Below, one piece after another: positions 43,987 to 51,775 of a DNA stretch of 64,000 nt. The stretch lies in assembly GCA_910577685.1 (NCBI GenBank), contig CAJTOH010000008.1, forward strand, positions 1 to 64,000, written 5' to 3'. Numbering within the stretch: position 1 is the first letter of the stretch; every line of letters begins with the position of its first letter. Source of the DNA: an uncultured Dorea sp. (GTDB lineage: Bacteria > Bacillota > Clostridia > Lachnospirales > Lachnospiraceae). A program made the translations under genes and the position numbers. The notes beneath the pieces are model-generated. The model ran no database searches, was not told the DNA's origin, and was given only the letters and a program-made list of their open reading frames with translations.

Positions 43987-45324
43987 CTAACTGTCCCCGG
44001 CTTTAATCTCCACATCCTGATAAAACAGCGTCAGGATGTCTATGTAGTTTTTCCCCTTCTTCGCCATCTCATTGGCTCCATTCTGGCTCATTCCGATTCC
44101 ATGTCCGAACCCGCCGCCGGAAATCACGAAAGTATCTCCTTCCTTTCGTATCGTGAAAAATGCGCTGGGCAATAATGCAGAGCTTCCCACCGCCGTACCG
44201 TCCTGTTTGACGATTTCATAACTGCCGCCTCCCAAGGCCCGCCGTATCTTATTCTCCGTATCCACAGTAACCGTCCCCCCGTCGCCGACAGCGCAAATCT
44301 GCAGGGCAACGCCCCCTGCTCCGGACTTCGTGACCTCGATACTCTTAAGGTTCCCGATATTCGTTCCCGTGTTTTGACTGACCAGCTTCGACAGGTCGGC
44401 TGCGGGTATCTTTGCCTCCCAGCGATACCAAGGAAGCCCTGCCTCATAGTCTCCGTCCCCATCTTTTACCTCTACGGACTGTAGATACTGATTCCCCTCG
44501 CCGCTCTCTGTCCCCCATGCCTCCAATCCCGCCGTCTTCCCGCAGGAAGTGGAATAATAGTAAGTAGTGACAATCTGACCCTGATAACGTACCACCTGCC
44601 CTTGCGTCTCCATGACAGCCTGGTTGGCGGCTTCCTGAGCCTTGGAATTTCCATATACCTGATAGTCCGTACTGTCGTTCACATGGGCTTCGTACTCCGG
44701 ATATCCGTAATCCTGCATCTGACGGTAGGCATAACTCCTTGCGCAGACCGCCTGCGCCTTCAACGCCTCAAGCTCGTAGGAGGCCGGCATTTCACTCGGC
44801 ACTACCTTGCACAGATAGGTCTCAAGAGGGAGTTCGTTGATAATCACAATCCCCTCCGCCGTCGTCCGAAGCTCTAAAGTTCCGGCATAAGAGGGCGTCC
44901 CATACCCCCGCTTTATACTGTTCAGGGTAATCTCTCCCCCGTCTTTCGCGCTGATTCTGATAATGCCGCTCTGAAACCTTGGGTCGTCCGGCGCAAACTC
45001 CGCCGTCTCGCCTGCCTTCGTTTCCTGACGCTCTTCCCCGCAGGCAATCGAAAGCCCGCCGTCTGCGGACACCGATACACTGGGATGCACGATGTTCACA
45101 TATCCGTCGGTCATAAGCAGAACCCGAATATTGGGGTTATCTACCACGATTTCCCACTTCTCTTCCTTGGGCGTCTCCTCTTCTTTTTCCACTTTTCTCT
45201 TCTTTTCCTGTATACCTTCTTCCCGATGGGTAAGCGCCGCCTGCAGCCCTCCGATTACGAAAAGGCAGAGCAGAATCAACATTCCGTACCAGAAAGGACC
45301 GCCGTATCTATTATATCTTTTCAA
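43987..45324 (-). CDS. SpoIID/LytB-domain protein
   Basis: 445 residues. One N-terminal membrane helix (GPFWYGMLILLCLFVIGGLQ), a charged segment, then the SpoIID domain: YLCKVVPSEMPASYELEALKAQAVCARSYA, YQVYGNSKAQEAANQAV, VTTYYYSTSCGKTA and FVISGGGFGHGIGMSQNGANEMA near the end. SpoIID is a peptidoglycan lytic transglycosylase acting in spore engulfment; LytB-type relatives modify amidase activity. The presence of this gene supports, but does not prove, a sporulating host. Downstream of it 43899-43986 holds nothing notable. Confidence 0.85.
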   Translation of the reverse strand: MKRYNRYGGPFWYGMLILLCLFVIGGLQAALTHREEGIQEKKRKVEKEEETPKEEKWEIVVDNPNIRVLLMTDGYVNIVHPSVSVSADGGLSIACGEERQETKAGETAEFAPDDPRFQSGIIRISAKDGGEITLNSIKRGYGTPSYAGTLELRTTAEGIVIINELPLETYLCKVVPSEMPASYELEALKAQAVCARSYAYRQMQDYGYPEYEAHVNDSTDYQVYGNSKAQEAANQAVMETQGQVVRYQGQIVTTYYYSTSCGKTAGLEAWGTESGEGNQYLQSVEVKDGDGDYEAGLPWYRWEAKIPAADLSKLVSQNTGTNIGNLKSIEVTKSGAGGVALQICAVGDGGTVTVDTENKIRRALGGGSYEIVKQDGTAVGSSALLPSAFFTIRKEGDTFVISGGGFGHGIGMSQNGANEMAKKGKNYIDILTLFYQDVEIKAGDS

Positions 45325-45479
45325 TCAACCTATAACCCCTTGTCCAAATACTTTTTTCTCAATGTATGCCGTAATTTAGAATAATATTACCACCAATATT
45401 GCCCTCCATATATTACCATCTCAGCTCTGAAACCGCTATAGATAAATAAAAAAAATAAATTTTAGATTGTCAAAGTATA

Positions 45480-45508
45480 TTGAAAAAGATTTCTGCATAT
45501 GCTATTAT
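45480..45508 (+). promoter_or_regulatory. strong sigma-A-type promoter for a small transcript
   Basis: TTGAAA (45480-45485), a 17-base spacer and TATTAT (45503-45508). It is followed within 100 bases by a strong terminator. Confidence 0.6.
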
Positions 45509-45514
45509 GCCTAT

Positions 45515-45602
45515 AGGCAAAAAGGATGTAAGAAGTCTACGTTGACGAAGAAACGAATCCCCCGATCGTATTGCAATACAGTCGGGGGATTCTTCTTTTC
45601 TT
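45515..45602 (+). ncRNA. candidate small RNA of about 85 nt with intrinsic terminator
   Basis: From the predicted start near 45515 the sequence runs through an unpaired purine-rich part (GGCAAAAAGGATGTAAG) into a hairpin with GAATCCCCCGA / TCGGGGGATTC arms (45555-45592) followed by TTCTTTTC. The only start codon meets a stop after one codon, so no peptide is encoded. I do not recognise a known RNA family. It could also be the leader of a deleted gene. Confidence 0.5.
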
Positions 45603-46088
45603 TTATAGTAGCAAAGCACCCACTAGGCTGACACATTTACTTTCAGACAAATAACGCAGAATGCTTCTATCTTTTCTCTAAAAATGGTTTGTAACTGGGA
45701 TTGTGTCAGCCACAATCCGATGCCCGCTCTACCAGTGGACACTGTTTTAAGTCAATCTTCCTTCGTAGTTGATATCTTTGATTTCTGCTTTTACCCTCCG
45801 AGCAATAAATTCTACTCCTTTTTTCCTCGGCTTCGTATCATCTGCTTTAAATATATTTTTTCCTTATCTGAAAAGGAAAAGCCACAGACGCGGCCCTGTC
45901 CCAAACAATACCTTTTCCCTCAAAAGAGGCAAACCGTCAGAAAAGAAGAAGCCCTCGGCTGTACGCTATTTCCACAATTGTAAATATGCTAAAAAGTCTG
46001 CCCCCAATCTTGACACGAATATAACCGCTATGATATTCTGAAACATCTAAAAAACAATTATAACTAAGTTAGAAATGGAGTAGCCAGA
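45603..46088. other. gene-free stretch with an element end and coding remnants
   Basis: Contains a solitary family-1 element end (45623-45652). On the minus strand there are short open stretches that look once coding: KADDTKPRKKGVEFIARRV near 45800 and AVIFVSRLGADFLAYL near 46010, not in one frame. No intact gene; I cannot name the source. Confidence 0.4.
45623..45652. repeat. solitary end of element family 1
   Basis: CTAGGCTGACACATTTACTTTCAGACAAAT matches the arm plus centre of the palindrome at 26271-26318, with no partner arm nearby. Confidence 0.65.
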
Positions 46089-46538
46089 ATGACACCAGAT
46101 AAAATATTGAATTACTGCCTTGAAAATCTTGATGGGACAATCTTAGTTGAAAGCTGGGGCGAGAAAGGGATATTCTATAACCCAGGCCATGTGCTGAAGC
46201 GCGGCGTTTATATTCTGACGGTTAAGGAAAAAGACGGCGACAATGACAACGGCTCTGGTTTAAGCAGGGAGGGCGTCTATCGTGTAAATATGGGAATACG
46301 GAAAAAGACCTTTACTGAATTATTTGGAGCTGTACCCAAACGCCCATCTAAGGGTGGGATTGTAGACATGAATTATGACTTTACCACATTGGATAAGATA
46401 CTGCCCCATCCAGTTTATGCATGGATGGCGTGGATATGTGCATTAACTCCCTCTGAACAGACTTTCGAGGAACTGAAACCATATATCCAAGAAGCCTATG
46501 AGTATGCAAAGGAAAAATTTAAGAAACGGAAGGTGTAG
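46089..46538 (+). CDS. DUF6194-like hypothetical protein
   Basis: 149 residues. Layout: ILNYCLENLDGTILVESWGEKGIFYNPGH at the N-terminus, GVYILTVKEKDGDNDNGSGLSREGVYRVNMGI, KTFTELFGAVP and LPHPVYAWMAWICALTPSEQTFEELKPYI, which resembles the DUF6194 group (GVFRLN.G and HPVY...W motifs). Function is unknown; no signal peptide. A weak GGAG site precedes the ATG. It is flanked by decayed DNA and is probably part of the accessory patchwork. Confidence 0.6.
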   Translation: MTPDKILNYCLENLDGTILVESWGEKGIFYNPGHVLKRGVYILTVKEKDGDNDNGSGLSREGVYRVNMGIRKKTFTELFGAVPKRPSKGGIVDMNYDFTTLDKILPHPVYAWMAWICALTPSEQTFEELKPYIQEAYEYAKEKFKKRKV

Positions 46539-46960
46539 TTAAACAGTAACCGGAGGCGGAGGGGAAAAACCAGCCAGAAGCAAAACAGTGCAGCCGCAAG
46601 GCTGCACTGGAGACTGTAAAATAAACTGTGTATTGTCGTAAATTGGTATGTAAAATGATATTTTTTCGACATTTCCGAGTGTGTCAGATTATGTGTGTAA
46701 GTTCTCTGGACTGCCATAATGAATTTTATCAAAATGCCAAAATCCCGTAAAGGCTGGAACCCTTGCCTTGACTGGCTTCTGGCATTTTGAGCAAGGTAAT
46801 CAAGCAGTCCAAAGGGAATTTTCAGACAACTTAATTACACAGATTTTATGACACTGCCTACTTCCTAAAGTAATCTACAATAAACTTATATACGCTTTTC
46901 AGTTTATGATCTTTTGAATTTATGTCCTGTTTTATCATAGTCCTATTTCCCATTAATATG
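46539..46960. other. intergenic region with a GNRA-type hairpin
   Basis: A perfect 9-bp stem AGTGCAGCC-GCAA-GGCTGCACT lies at 46587-46608. The rest, including two related TGGCATTTTG segments near 46730 and 46790, has no gene and looks like the edge of a lost mobile element. Confidence 0.4.
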
Positions 46961-47281
46961 CTATCCCCTCACTCTTTTGCTCTTGATTCTTTTTGATATA
47001 TCTGTTATTTCTTCCACCTGCTTATATGAATGAATTTCCAATAAATCCAATGCATGTCTTATCTGCTTCTTTCCATATTTCTTAGGTCTTCCTTCTCTAA
47101 AATCTTCTCTTTGTCGTGCTATTGCTTTTCCTTCCTGTGTACGCTCAACAATCATATCTCGCTCAAATTGTGCAAAACTCAGTAATATATTCCGCATCAA
47201 TGTACTGACAGATGAATTATCCAGAATACCTAGATTAAGCACATTAACCCTTACGCCTTTATCAATCAATGTTGTAATCAA
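46961..47281 (-). pseudogene. C-terminal remnant of a serine resolvase
   Basis: About 106 codons: LIDKGVRVNVLNLGILDNSS, LMRNILLSFAQFERDMIVERTQEGKA and FREGRPKKYGKKQIRHALDLL, the second half of a small serine recombinase. The N-terminal part with the nucleophilic Ser and the DRLGR-type motif is missing; the sequence breaks off at about 47285, 16 bases from a repeat. Not closely related to the intact recombinase at 33370-33987. Confidence 0.75.
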
Positions 47282-47300
47282 ATTTTATATTTGAAGAATT

Positions 47301-47352
47301 AAAAAAGGTGCAAAGCCTTTAATAATTCAATAAAGACTTTACACCTTGTTTT
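47301..47352. terminator. CTTTACAC hairpin repeat, copy A
   Basis: AAAAAAGGTGCAAAGCC pairs with AGACTTTACACCTTGTTTT around an AATAATTCAATA loop. It follows the stop of the 61-aa gene (47366) and can terminate on both strands. Confidence 0.75.
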
Positions 47353-47365
47353 ATGTGGTTGCTGT

Positions 47366-47551
47366 TTAGTTGTGATCACTATTTAATGGCGGTTTCTGAT
47401 AAAGTTTTCGCTCAATACATTTCTTTTCAAAAGCAATCTGAGATTTAAGCTTTTCATGCCCACCATCTTGATCTACCATTTCTAAACGCTCTAATAATTC
47501 TTTATAACTCATTTTGTAACTGGTATTGTTTTCAAATTGCTCTCTTGTCAT
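47366..47551 (-). CDS. hypothetical small protein, 61 aa
   Basis: A charged, helical 61-residue protein (MTREQFENNTSYKMSYKELLERLEM...), with no membrane segment. The ending hairpin repeat 14 bases downstream supports it as a transcription unit. Reminiscent of small acidic proteins on integrative elements; I do not recognise a family. Confidence 0.5.
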   Translation of the reverse strand: MTREQFENNTSYKMSYKELLERLEMVDQDGGHEKLKSQIAFEKKCIERKLYQKPPLNSDHN

Positions 47552-47594
47552 ATTGTTTACCGCCTCTCGTTTGGATTGTTGTCCTGTCTGCCTG

Positions 47595-47771
47595 TCAAAT
47601 CATATTTGATAGTTGAATGAGTTGTGCAACTGATAAATCGTCGATCATAATGTTGTTATTCTCATCAGAAACTTCATAGCAATCGTTATAAGGCTCTGAC
47701 ATGTTAGATACATAGTAACTTTTTTTGTATAGCTTTTCTTGTGCTCCTTTTATCTCTTTTTCAAATAACAT
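47595..47771 (-). CDS. hypothetical small protein, 58 aa
   Basis: 58 codons starting MLFEKEIKGAQEKLYKKSYYV and ending DDLSVAQLIQLSNMI. The first half is a basic helix, the second is acidic. Ribosome site weak (GGTAAAA). Coding is supported by its lack of stop, sensible composition and position 44 bases before the next gene of the same strand, but the size makes it tentative. Confidence 0.45.
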   Translation of the reverse strand: MLFEKEIKGAQEKLYKKSYYVSNMSEPYNDCYEVSDENNNIMIDDLSVAQLIQLSNMI

Positions 47772-47883
47772 TTTTTACCGACTTTCATTGTTTTTAATCT
47801 TGCTCTATTGTATTAATTTGTGTTATTATAATTAATAAGGGGTTCGGGGACTTACAAGCGTTATGCTATGCTCCGTGTTGGTG

Positions 47884-47985
47884 TTATTCGGTTATGTAGT
47901 CAATGTATTCGGATTCAGTGGCGAACAACTGATACTTTCCGTCTACATATCCCATATAACCGTAGGCTGTATAGTAGTCCTTCAT
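47884..47985 (-). CDS. 33-residue microprotein
   Basis: MKDYYTAYGYMGYVDGKYQL... then FATESEYIDYITE. Very aromatic (eight Tyr). An excellent ribosome site AGGGGGTG lies five bases from the ATG. I recall similar short YGYMGYV-type proteins from other clostridial mobile regions, but cannot give a function. Confidence 0.6.
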   Translation of the reverse strand: MKDYYTAYGYMGYVDGKYQLFATESEYIDYITE

Positions 47986-48194
47986 GGTATCACCCCCTAT
48001 TCAGTTATTTAAGATAGGCAAGGGAAGAAGTTTGTCAGGCTTGTCGCCCTTGCTTTATTTTATGGCTATATTTTACACTAATTTTTAGTGTAATTCTATT
48101 AACATAACGCACACTATTTTTTTGTGCAATCTTTACATTATATTTTAATGTAGTTTTATGGTAGTATATATTTTAAAAAGGATGGTGATAATAT

Positions 48195-48428
48195 TTGATT
48201 AGATATAAAATCAATTTACTATCAGCTTTAAAGAATGCTGGTTATAACACTAATAAGATAAGAAAAGAAAAAATATTCAATGAATCACAATTACAACAAA
48301 TGAGAGATAATAAGCTATTGACACAAGACGCATTAAACAAAGTATGTACATTGTTAAATTGTCAACCTGGGGATTTACTGGAGTATATACCGGATGAACC
48401 GACTGAAACACAACTGGAGAATGAATAG
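48195..48428 (+). CDS. XRE-family (Cro/CI-like) transcriptional regulator
   Basis: 77 residues, an HTH domain alone: INLLSALKNAGYNTNKIRKEKIFNESQLQQMRDNKLLTQDALNKVCTLL and CQPGDLLEYIPD, the HTH_26 type. It starts with TTG, preceded by AAGGATGGTGA. Such small repressors commonly control plasmid or integrative-element genes; targets here may be the operator-like repeats at 49161-49253. It ends 43 bases before hairpin copy B. Confidence 0.8.
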   Translation: MIRYKINLLSALKNAGYNTNKIRKEKIFNESQLQQMRDNKLLTQDALNKVCTLLNCQPGDLLEYIPDEPTETQLENE

Positions 48429-48470
48429 AAAAAACTATGTAGTTTTAGCATGGTTTTTATGGTATAGATT

Positions 48471-48522
48471 AAAAAAGGTGTAAAGCCCTTGATAACCGAA
48501 TAAAGACTTTACACCTTTTTTG
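48471..48522. terminator. CTTTACAC hairpin repeat, copy B (bidirectional)
   Basis: AAAAAAGGTGTAAAGCCC and GACTTTACACCTTTTTT pair around a GATAACCGAATA loop. It lies between the convergent XRE gene and the 60-aa gene, two bases from the latter's stop. Confidence 0.8.
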
Positions 48523-48523
48523 A

Positions 48524-48706
48524 TTACTCTTTGATTCTGTCGATGTCTGTGAGATTGATACCAAACGATTGAAGAATCGCTTTTAAATCCAAATAACGTC
48601 TTAACATGGTTTTATACGCTTTTGCGTCTTTTCCGTCTTCAATCATATAATCTTGAAGCCTAGAAAACTCTTCGATATTTTTTTGAATCATTTCTTTTTC
48701 GGTCAT
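48524..48706 (-). CDS. hypothetical small protein, 60 aa (paralogue of 49682-49879)
   Basis: TEKEMIQKNIEEFSRLQDYM and KTMLRRYLDLKAILQSFGINLTDIDRIKE form two predicted helices and a conserved GINLT-IDRIK tail. It is a clear paralogue of the 65-aa protein encoded 1.0 kb away on the other strand, and both have the same promoter and terminator repeats. The function is unknown. Confidence 0.65.
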   Translation of the reverse strand: MTEKEMIQKNIEEFSRLQDYMIEDGKDAKAYKTMLRRYLDLKAILQSFGINLTDIDRIKE

Positions 48707-48754
48707 ATCTTCACCTACTTTCTTCTATAAAGCATCGTTTACTTTGGTACTCTT

Positions 48755-48783
48755 ATTATATCAATCGGTGTTTTAAGTGTAAA
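48755..48783 (-). promoter_or_regulatory. promoter of the 60-aa gene, -35 inside a CTTTACAC repeat arm
   Basis: On the minus strand TTTACA (48778-48783), a 17-base spacer and TATAAT (48755-48760). The -35 lies in repeat copy E (48777-48805). Confidence 0.65.
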
Positions 48784-48881
48784 GCCTTTATTCGATTATC
48801 AAAGAACTTTTGGATACTTTTATTATCCCGACTCCCTGTTATGGGAGTTTCGTCTTAATTCTCAAAGACTCGTCAGGGGAT

Positions 48882-49090
48882 TTATTCATCGTCTGCATGT
48901 GAAAACCATATAATTTTATTTTCGTGGTTTACCATGCTAACTTGGTAATCACCATCGTCTGTATAGAACAGATCGCCAGGAAAGAAATTAAACCAATTTA
49001 TATGACATCTTTTAGCCTATCTTTTTTAATTCGTTTTATCATGCGTTTTGCTGCTGATACCGTATAACCGTATAGTTTAGTTGTACCCAT
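48882..49090 (-). pseudogene. frameshifted small gene
   Basis: Starts MGTTKLYGYTVSAAKRMIKR at 49090 and stops after 30 codons. A second frame then reads NWFNFFPGDLFYTDDGDYQV through FSHADDE to a stop at 48882. The two together would make a 68-residue protein; the total of 209 bases shows a frame change in the A-rich stretch near 49020. Confidence 0.45.
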
Positions 49091-49160
49091 ATCTGTTACC
49101 GTCCTTTCTTGTGTGGCGTTTTGTGTGTTGTTTTGTGTGACCATGTAAGTGTATCATAAT

Positions 49161-49253
49161 ACGATATCGTGTTATTTCAACATTGAAATATATTAAATAT
49201 AACACGCTATCATATTCATATTTTTGTCTATTTTGCATAACAATATCGTGTTT
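49161..49253. promoter_or_regulatory. operator-like repeats upstream of the small-gene cluster
   Basis: Three related sites: ACGATATCGTGTTAT (49161-49175), ATAACACGCTATCAT (49199-49213, inverted) and ACAATATCGTGTTT (49240-49253). The spacing suggests cooperative repressor binding; the XRE protein is a candidate. Confidence 0.5.
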
Positions 49254-49626
49254 GTTGACAATAATGATAAACTTTGTGGACATCCAACCCACAAGAAATT
49301 TCCAGAAGGTCTTTCATACAGAGTATCTCCTTTGCAATAGAATGGGCAGGAGATTTGCCCGAGGTAATACGGACTTTGCTACTCGTGCTAACCATAAAAG
49401 GCGCGACAATATGCTGTGCTCAAGGGCAAAACATTTACGTTGACAAACGGGGTGCAGATCCTCCAAGGTGCGTCCAAACTTAATCCTGCCTAAAACTATT
49501 ATAAATCAAGACAGGAAGCTAAAACAGTAGTGGAGCCAGCCCCCTCCTATTTTCATTATGGGCTGTGATAACACTTCATGATTCGTTGACAATTCAATAA
49601 GGCTTTACACCTTTCACTTAATCCGC
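49254..49626. other. gene-free stretch, possibly transferred leader or remnant
   Basis: Short overlapping frames exist but none has a ribosome site and a sensible composition. A further partial CTTTACAC repeat (copy D, 49589-49615) lies at its end. Confidence 0.35.
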
Positions 49627-49632
49627 TATAAT
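49604..49632 (+). promoter_or_regulatory. promoter of the 65-aa gene, -35 inside a CTTTACAC repeat arm
   Basis: TTTACA (49604-49609), a 17-base spacer and TATAAT (49627-49632), the same arrangement as in the inverted copy at 48755-48783. Confidence 0.65.
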
Positions 49633-49681
49633 AAGTATACAGTATATAACAGTTGCTTTCATTAATAAAGGCGGTGAAAAT

Positions 49682-49879
49682 ATGAAGGTACTAGAAATGA
49701 CAGAAAAAGAAATGATGCAGAAGAATATCGAAGAGTTTTCAAGACTACAAACTTATATGCTTTTAGCTGAAAAAGATTCTGAAACCTATAAGGCTATGAA
49801 AGTAAGATATATTGAATTAAAAATTATACTTACATCATCTGGTATCAATCTAACAGAAATCGACAGGATAAAAAAGTAA
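49682..49879 (+). CDS. hypothetical small protein, 65 aa (paralogue of 48524-48706)
   Basis: TEKEMMQKNIEEFSRLQTYM, then KVRYIELKIILTSSGINLTEIDRIKK, about two thirds identical to its inverted paralogue. AGGCGGTGA precedes the ATG. Its stop is followed after 14 bases by hairpin copy C. The function is unknown. Confidence 0.65.
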   Translation: MKVLEMTEKEMMQKNIEEFSRLQTYMLLAEKDSETYKAMKVRYIELKIILTSSGINLTEIDRIKK

Positions 49880-49893
49880 TCTATAACTTAATT

Positions 49894-49942
49894 AAAAAGG
49901 TGTAAAGTCTTATTGAATTATCAAGGGCTTTACATCTTTTTA
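49894..49942. terminator. CTTTACAC hairpin repeat, copy C
   Basis: AAAAAGGTGTAAAGTC pairs with GGGCTTTACATCTTTTT around a TTATTGAATTATCAA loop; it ends the 65-aa gene. Confidence 0.75.
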
Positions 49943-49961
49943 TGTTATGGAGGTTGAGCAT

Positions 49962-50495
49962 ATGAATACTTATTTTAAGAATGTTCAGACGTTAGACGAA
50001 CTCAGGAGGCAATACAGGGATTTGCTTAAAAAGTATCACCCTGATAATAGAAATGGATCAGAAGATACTACTAAGGCAATCAATGTTGAATATGAAAAGC
50101 TATTCAAGATATTAAAGAATAATCATTCACGGCAAAATACGACAGAAGGTAATACAGACGGCAAACATTCAACATATAATAATTCATATGACAACATGAA
50201 GTATGATTATGCAGAAGATGAGTTGCTGAGGGAAATGTTACAAAAGGATATCTATTTCTCTGACATTACCATTGAGATCATAGGTAATTGGATATAGATA
50301 TCTGGCAATACATACCAGTACAGAAAAGAATTGAAAGATCTTGGATTCAAGTTTGCCAGTCAGAAAAAGTGTTGGTTCTGGCACTCTGAGTCCCTTAGAA
50401 AGAAAAGCCATAGACATCTATCCATGGACGATATCCGTAGTTATTACGGCAATACAGAAGTTGAAGATAATGGAAGAATAAGGTTAGAAGCATAG
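49962..50495 (+). pseudogene. DnaJ-domain protein interrupted by an in-frame amber codon
   Basis: The N-terminus is a J domain: LDELRRQYRDLLKKYHPDNRNG with the HPD motif, then EYEKLFKIL. After a low-complexity linker the frame reaches NWI-TAG-ISGNTYQYRKELK (TAG at 50295-50297) and continues open for 66 codons with FKFASQKKCWFWHSES and MDDIRSYYG to a second TAG at 50495. Relatives have Trp at the first stop (TGG), so one base change explains it. AGGTTGAGC precedes ATG 49962. The truncated 111-residue form may still be made. Such proteins are common on plasmids and integrative elements of Firmicutes. Confidence 0.7.
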
Positions 50496-50560
50496 AATTA
50501 TTAAAGAGTGTGGACTTATCTACGCCCTCATAATATATAAAGTATTGGAGATCAAGAGAT

Positions 50561-50950
50561 ATGAAAAGAAGAATAGCAAGTATGATATTGACATCGGTAT
50601 TAGTGGCAGTAATGGGATGTAATACAAGTACAGCAAGTACAAGTAATGTATCATGTAGTATGACATGTAATAATATTAGTATCATTAATGATATCAAAGA
50701 TAATATACATGTGTATCATAGCAAGACAAAAGAAGATTTTGACAGATTGACATCTATTATTGAAAACCGGAATGGCAAGATTATCATTAAAATGGTTGAC
50801 GCAACTGTATTAAATGATGATGGAAACGGATCTGATTCGTTTGGATTCTATGTGAAGTATGATTCTGGACGTTTTTCAAAAGGTGATAAGGTTAGGAGCG
50901 TTTTTGTTTATAATCCTAAAACGAATTATCTTGAAATGTATACCCTCTAA
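50561..50950 (+). CDS. putative lipoprotein, 129 aa
   Basis: A signal peptide with lipobox: KRRIASMILTSVLVAVMGC, cleavage before Cys20. The mature part is Ser/Thr-rich at first, then has NDIKDNIHVYHSKTKEDFDRL and a beta-rich end (GFYVKYDSGRFSKGDKVRSVF). Likely anchored on the outer face of the membrane. No family recognised. A weak GGAG site precedes the ATG. Confidence 0.6.
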   Translation: MKRRIASMILTSVLVAVMGCNTSTASTSNVSCSMTCNNISIINDIKDNIHVYHSKTKEDFDRLTSIIENRNGKIIIKMVDATVLNDDGNGSDSFGFYVKYDSGRFSKGDKVRSVFVYNPKTNYLEMYTL

Positions 50951-51245
50951 AATTATAGATACCTCTCCCCTGAAGCAGAGCATACCTTATAATAAATGTC
51001 CATTATGGACACAATACGGATTCCTTTCAAAGGGATATCGTGAAACGCTTTAACTAGTACATGTTGGATAATGGATTTTTAGGAAATTACCAAATTGTCG
51101 TCTCCTAAATCAAGTTATAATATTTATAACTTGATAAGTGGATTTTCACTCAAATTTTTTGGCAATTGAAATCAAAATATAGAAGTTTCTCTGAAAATCG
51201 GTTGCACTCCAATTGGAGTGCAGATAACCAAAATATTTGCAAACA
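50951..51245. other. island edge near ssrA with a perfect 20-bp palindrome
   Basis: No gene seen. TGCACTCCAATTGGAGTGCA at 51203-51222 is a perfect palindrome about 75 bases from the end of ssrA, a possible operator or recombination site. Confidence 0.45.
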
Positions 51246-51291
51246 AAAATCGCTCAATCCTTGATTTTACTGGATTAAAAGCGATTTTTAT
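51246..51291 (-). terminator. terminator of ssrA
   Basis: On the minus strand AAAAATCGCTTTTAATCC pairs with GGATTGAGCGATTTTT just after the tmRNA 3' end. Confidence 0.75.
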
Positions 51292-51294
51292 AAG

Positions 51295-51641
51295 TGGACC
51301 TGGCGGGAGTTGAACCCGCGTCCGAAAGCCTATCCACCAGAGCATCTCCCATCACAGTCATTAATTTGACATTCCCTCTGCCAGACGCCTAATGACAGGC
51401 TTCTGGTTTCAGTAGCTTCATAAGTTCTTCCATTCCCTCAAAGCTTTGGAAACGAAGTGCTCCGCCTCTTTGAAGCCGGTACCTCAGGCAGCGGATAACC
51501 TAAGACCGACTGCCGCTAATTAAGCAGCGTACGCTAATTCTCTATTGTCTGCGTTTATATTTAATTGGAACTTTTAACGTAGTGTCCCGCTACGGATGGC
51601 TTCTCCAACTTCCAGACCTCCGTCGAAACCAGTACAAGCCC
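51295..51641 (-). ncRNA. ssrA: transfer-messenger RNA
   Basis: About 347 bases. The 5' end reads GGGCTTGTACTGGTTTCGACGG and the 3' end has a tRNA-like T arm (GGGTTCAACTCCCGCC) and terminal CCA, together forming the tRNA-Ala-like domain. The tag frame reads NADNRELAYAA followed by TAA. It rescues stalled ribosomes with SmpB, encoded 11 kb away on the same strand. The 3' end is a frequent integration site and borders the small-gene island here. Confidence 0.95.
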
Positions 51642-51775
51642 TAAATAAAATGCCGTACGTCTGGCTGCAGACATTGATTCCAGATATATCTTCCAGAAGG
51701 AATACGCAAATATTGTATCCCTCCAATAGATATATCCTATTATATGAACAAATATTCGCTTTTGTCAAGAGTTTT

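Noticed and set aside
49183..49483. Overlapping 69- and 86-codon plus-strand frames
   Set aside because: They overlap each other and the operator repeats, lack ribosome sites, and only one or neither could be real.
51295..51330. A tRNA gene suggested by the T-arm sequence
   Set aside because: The rest of the tRNA body is absent; it is the 3' part of tmRNA, with the 5' part and tag frame found upstream.
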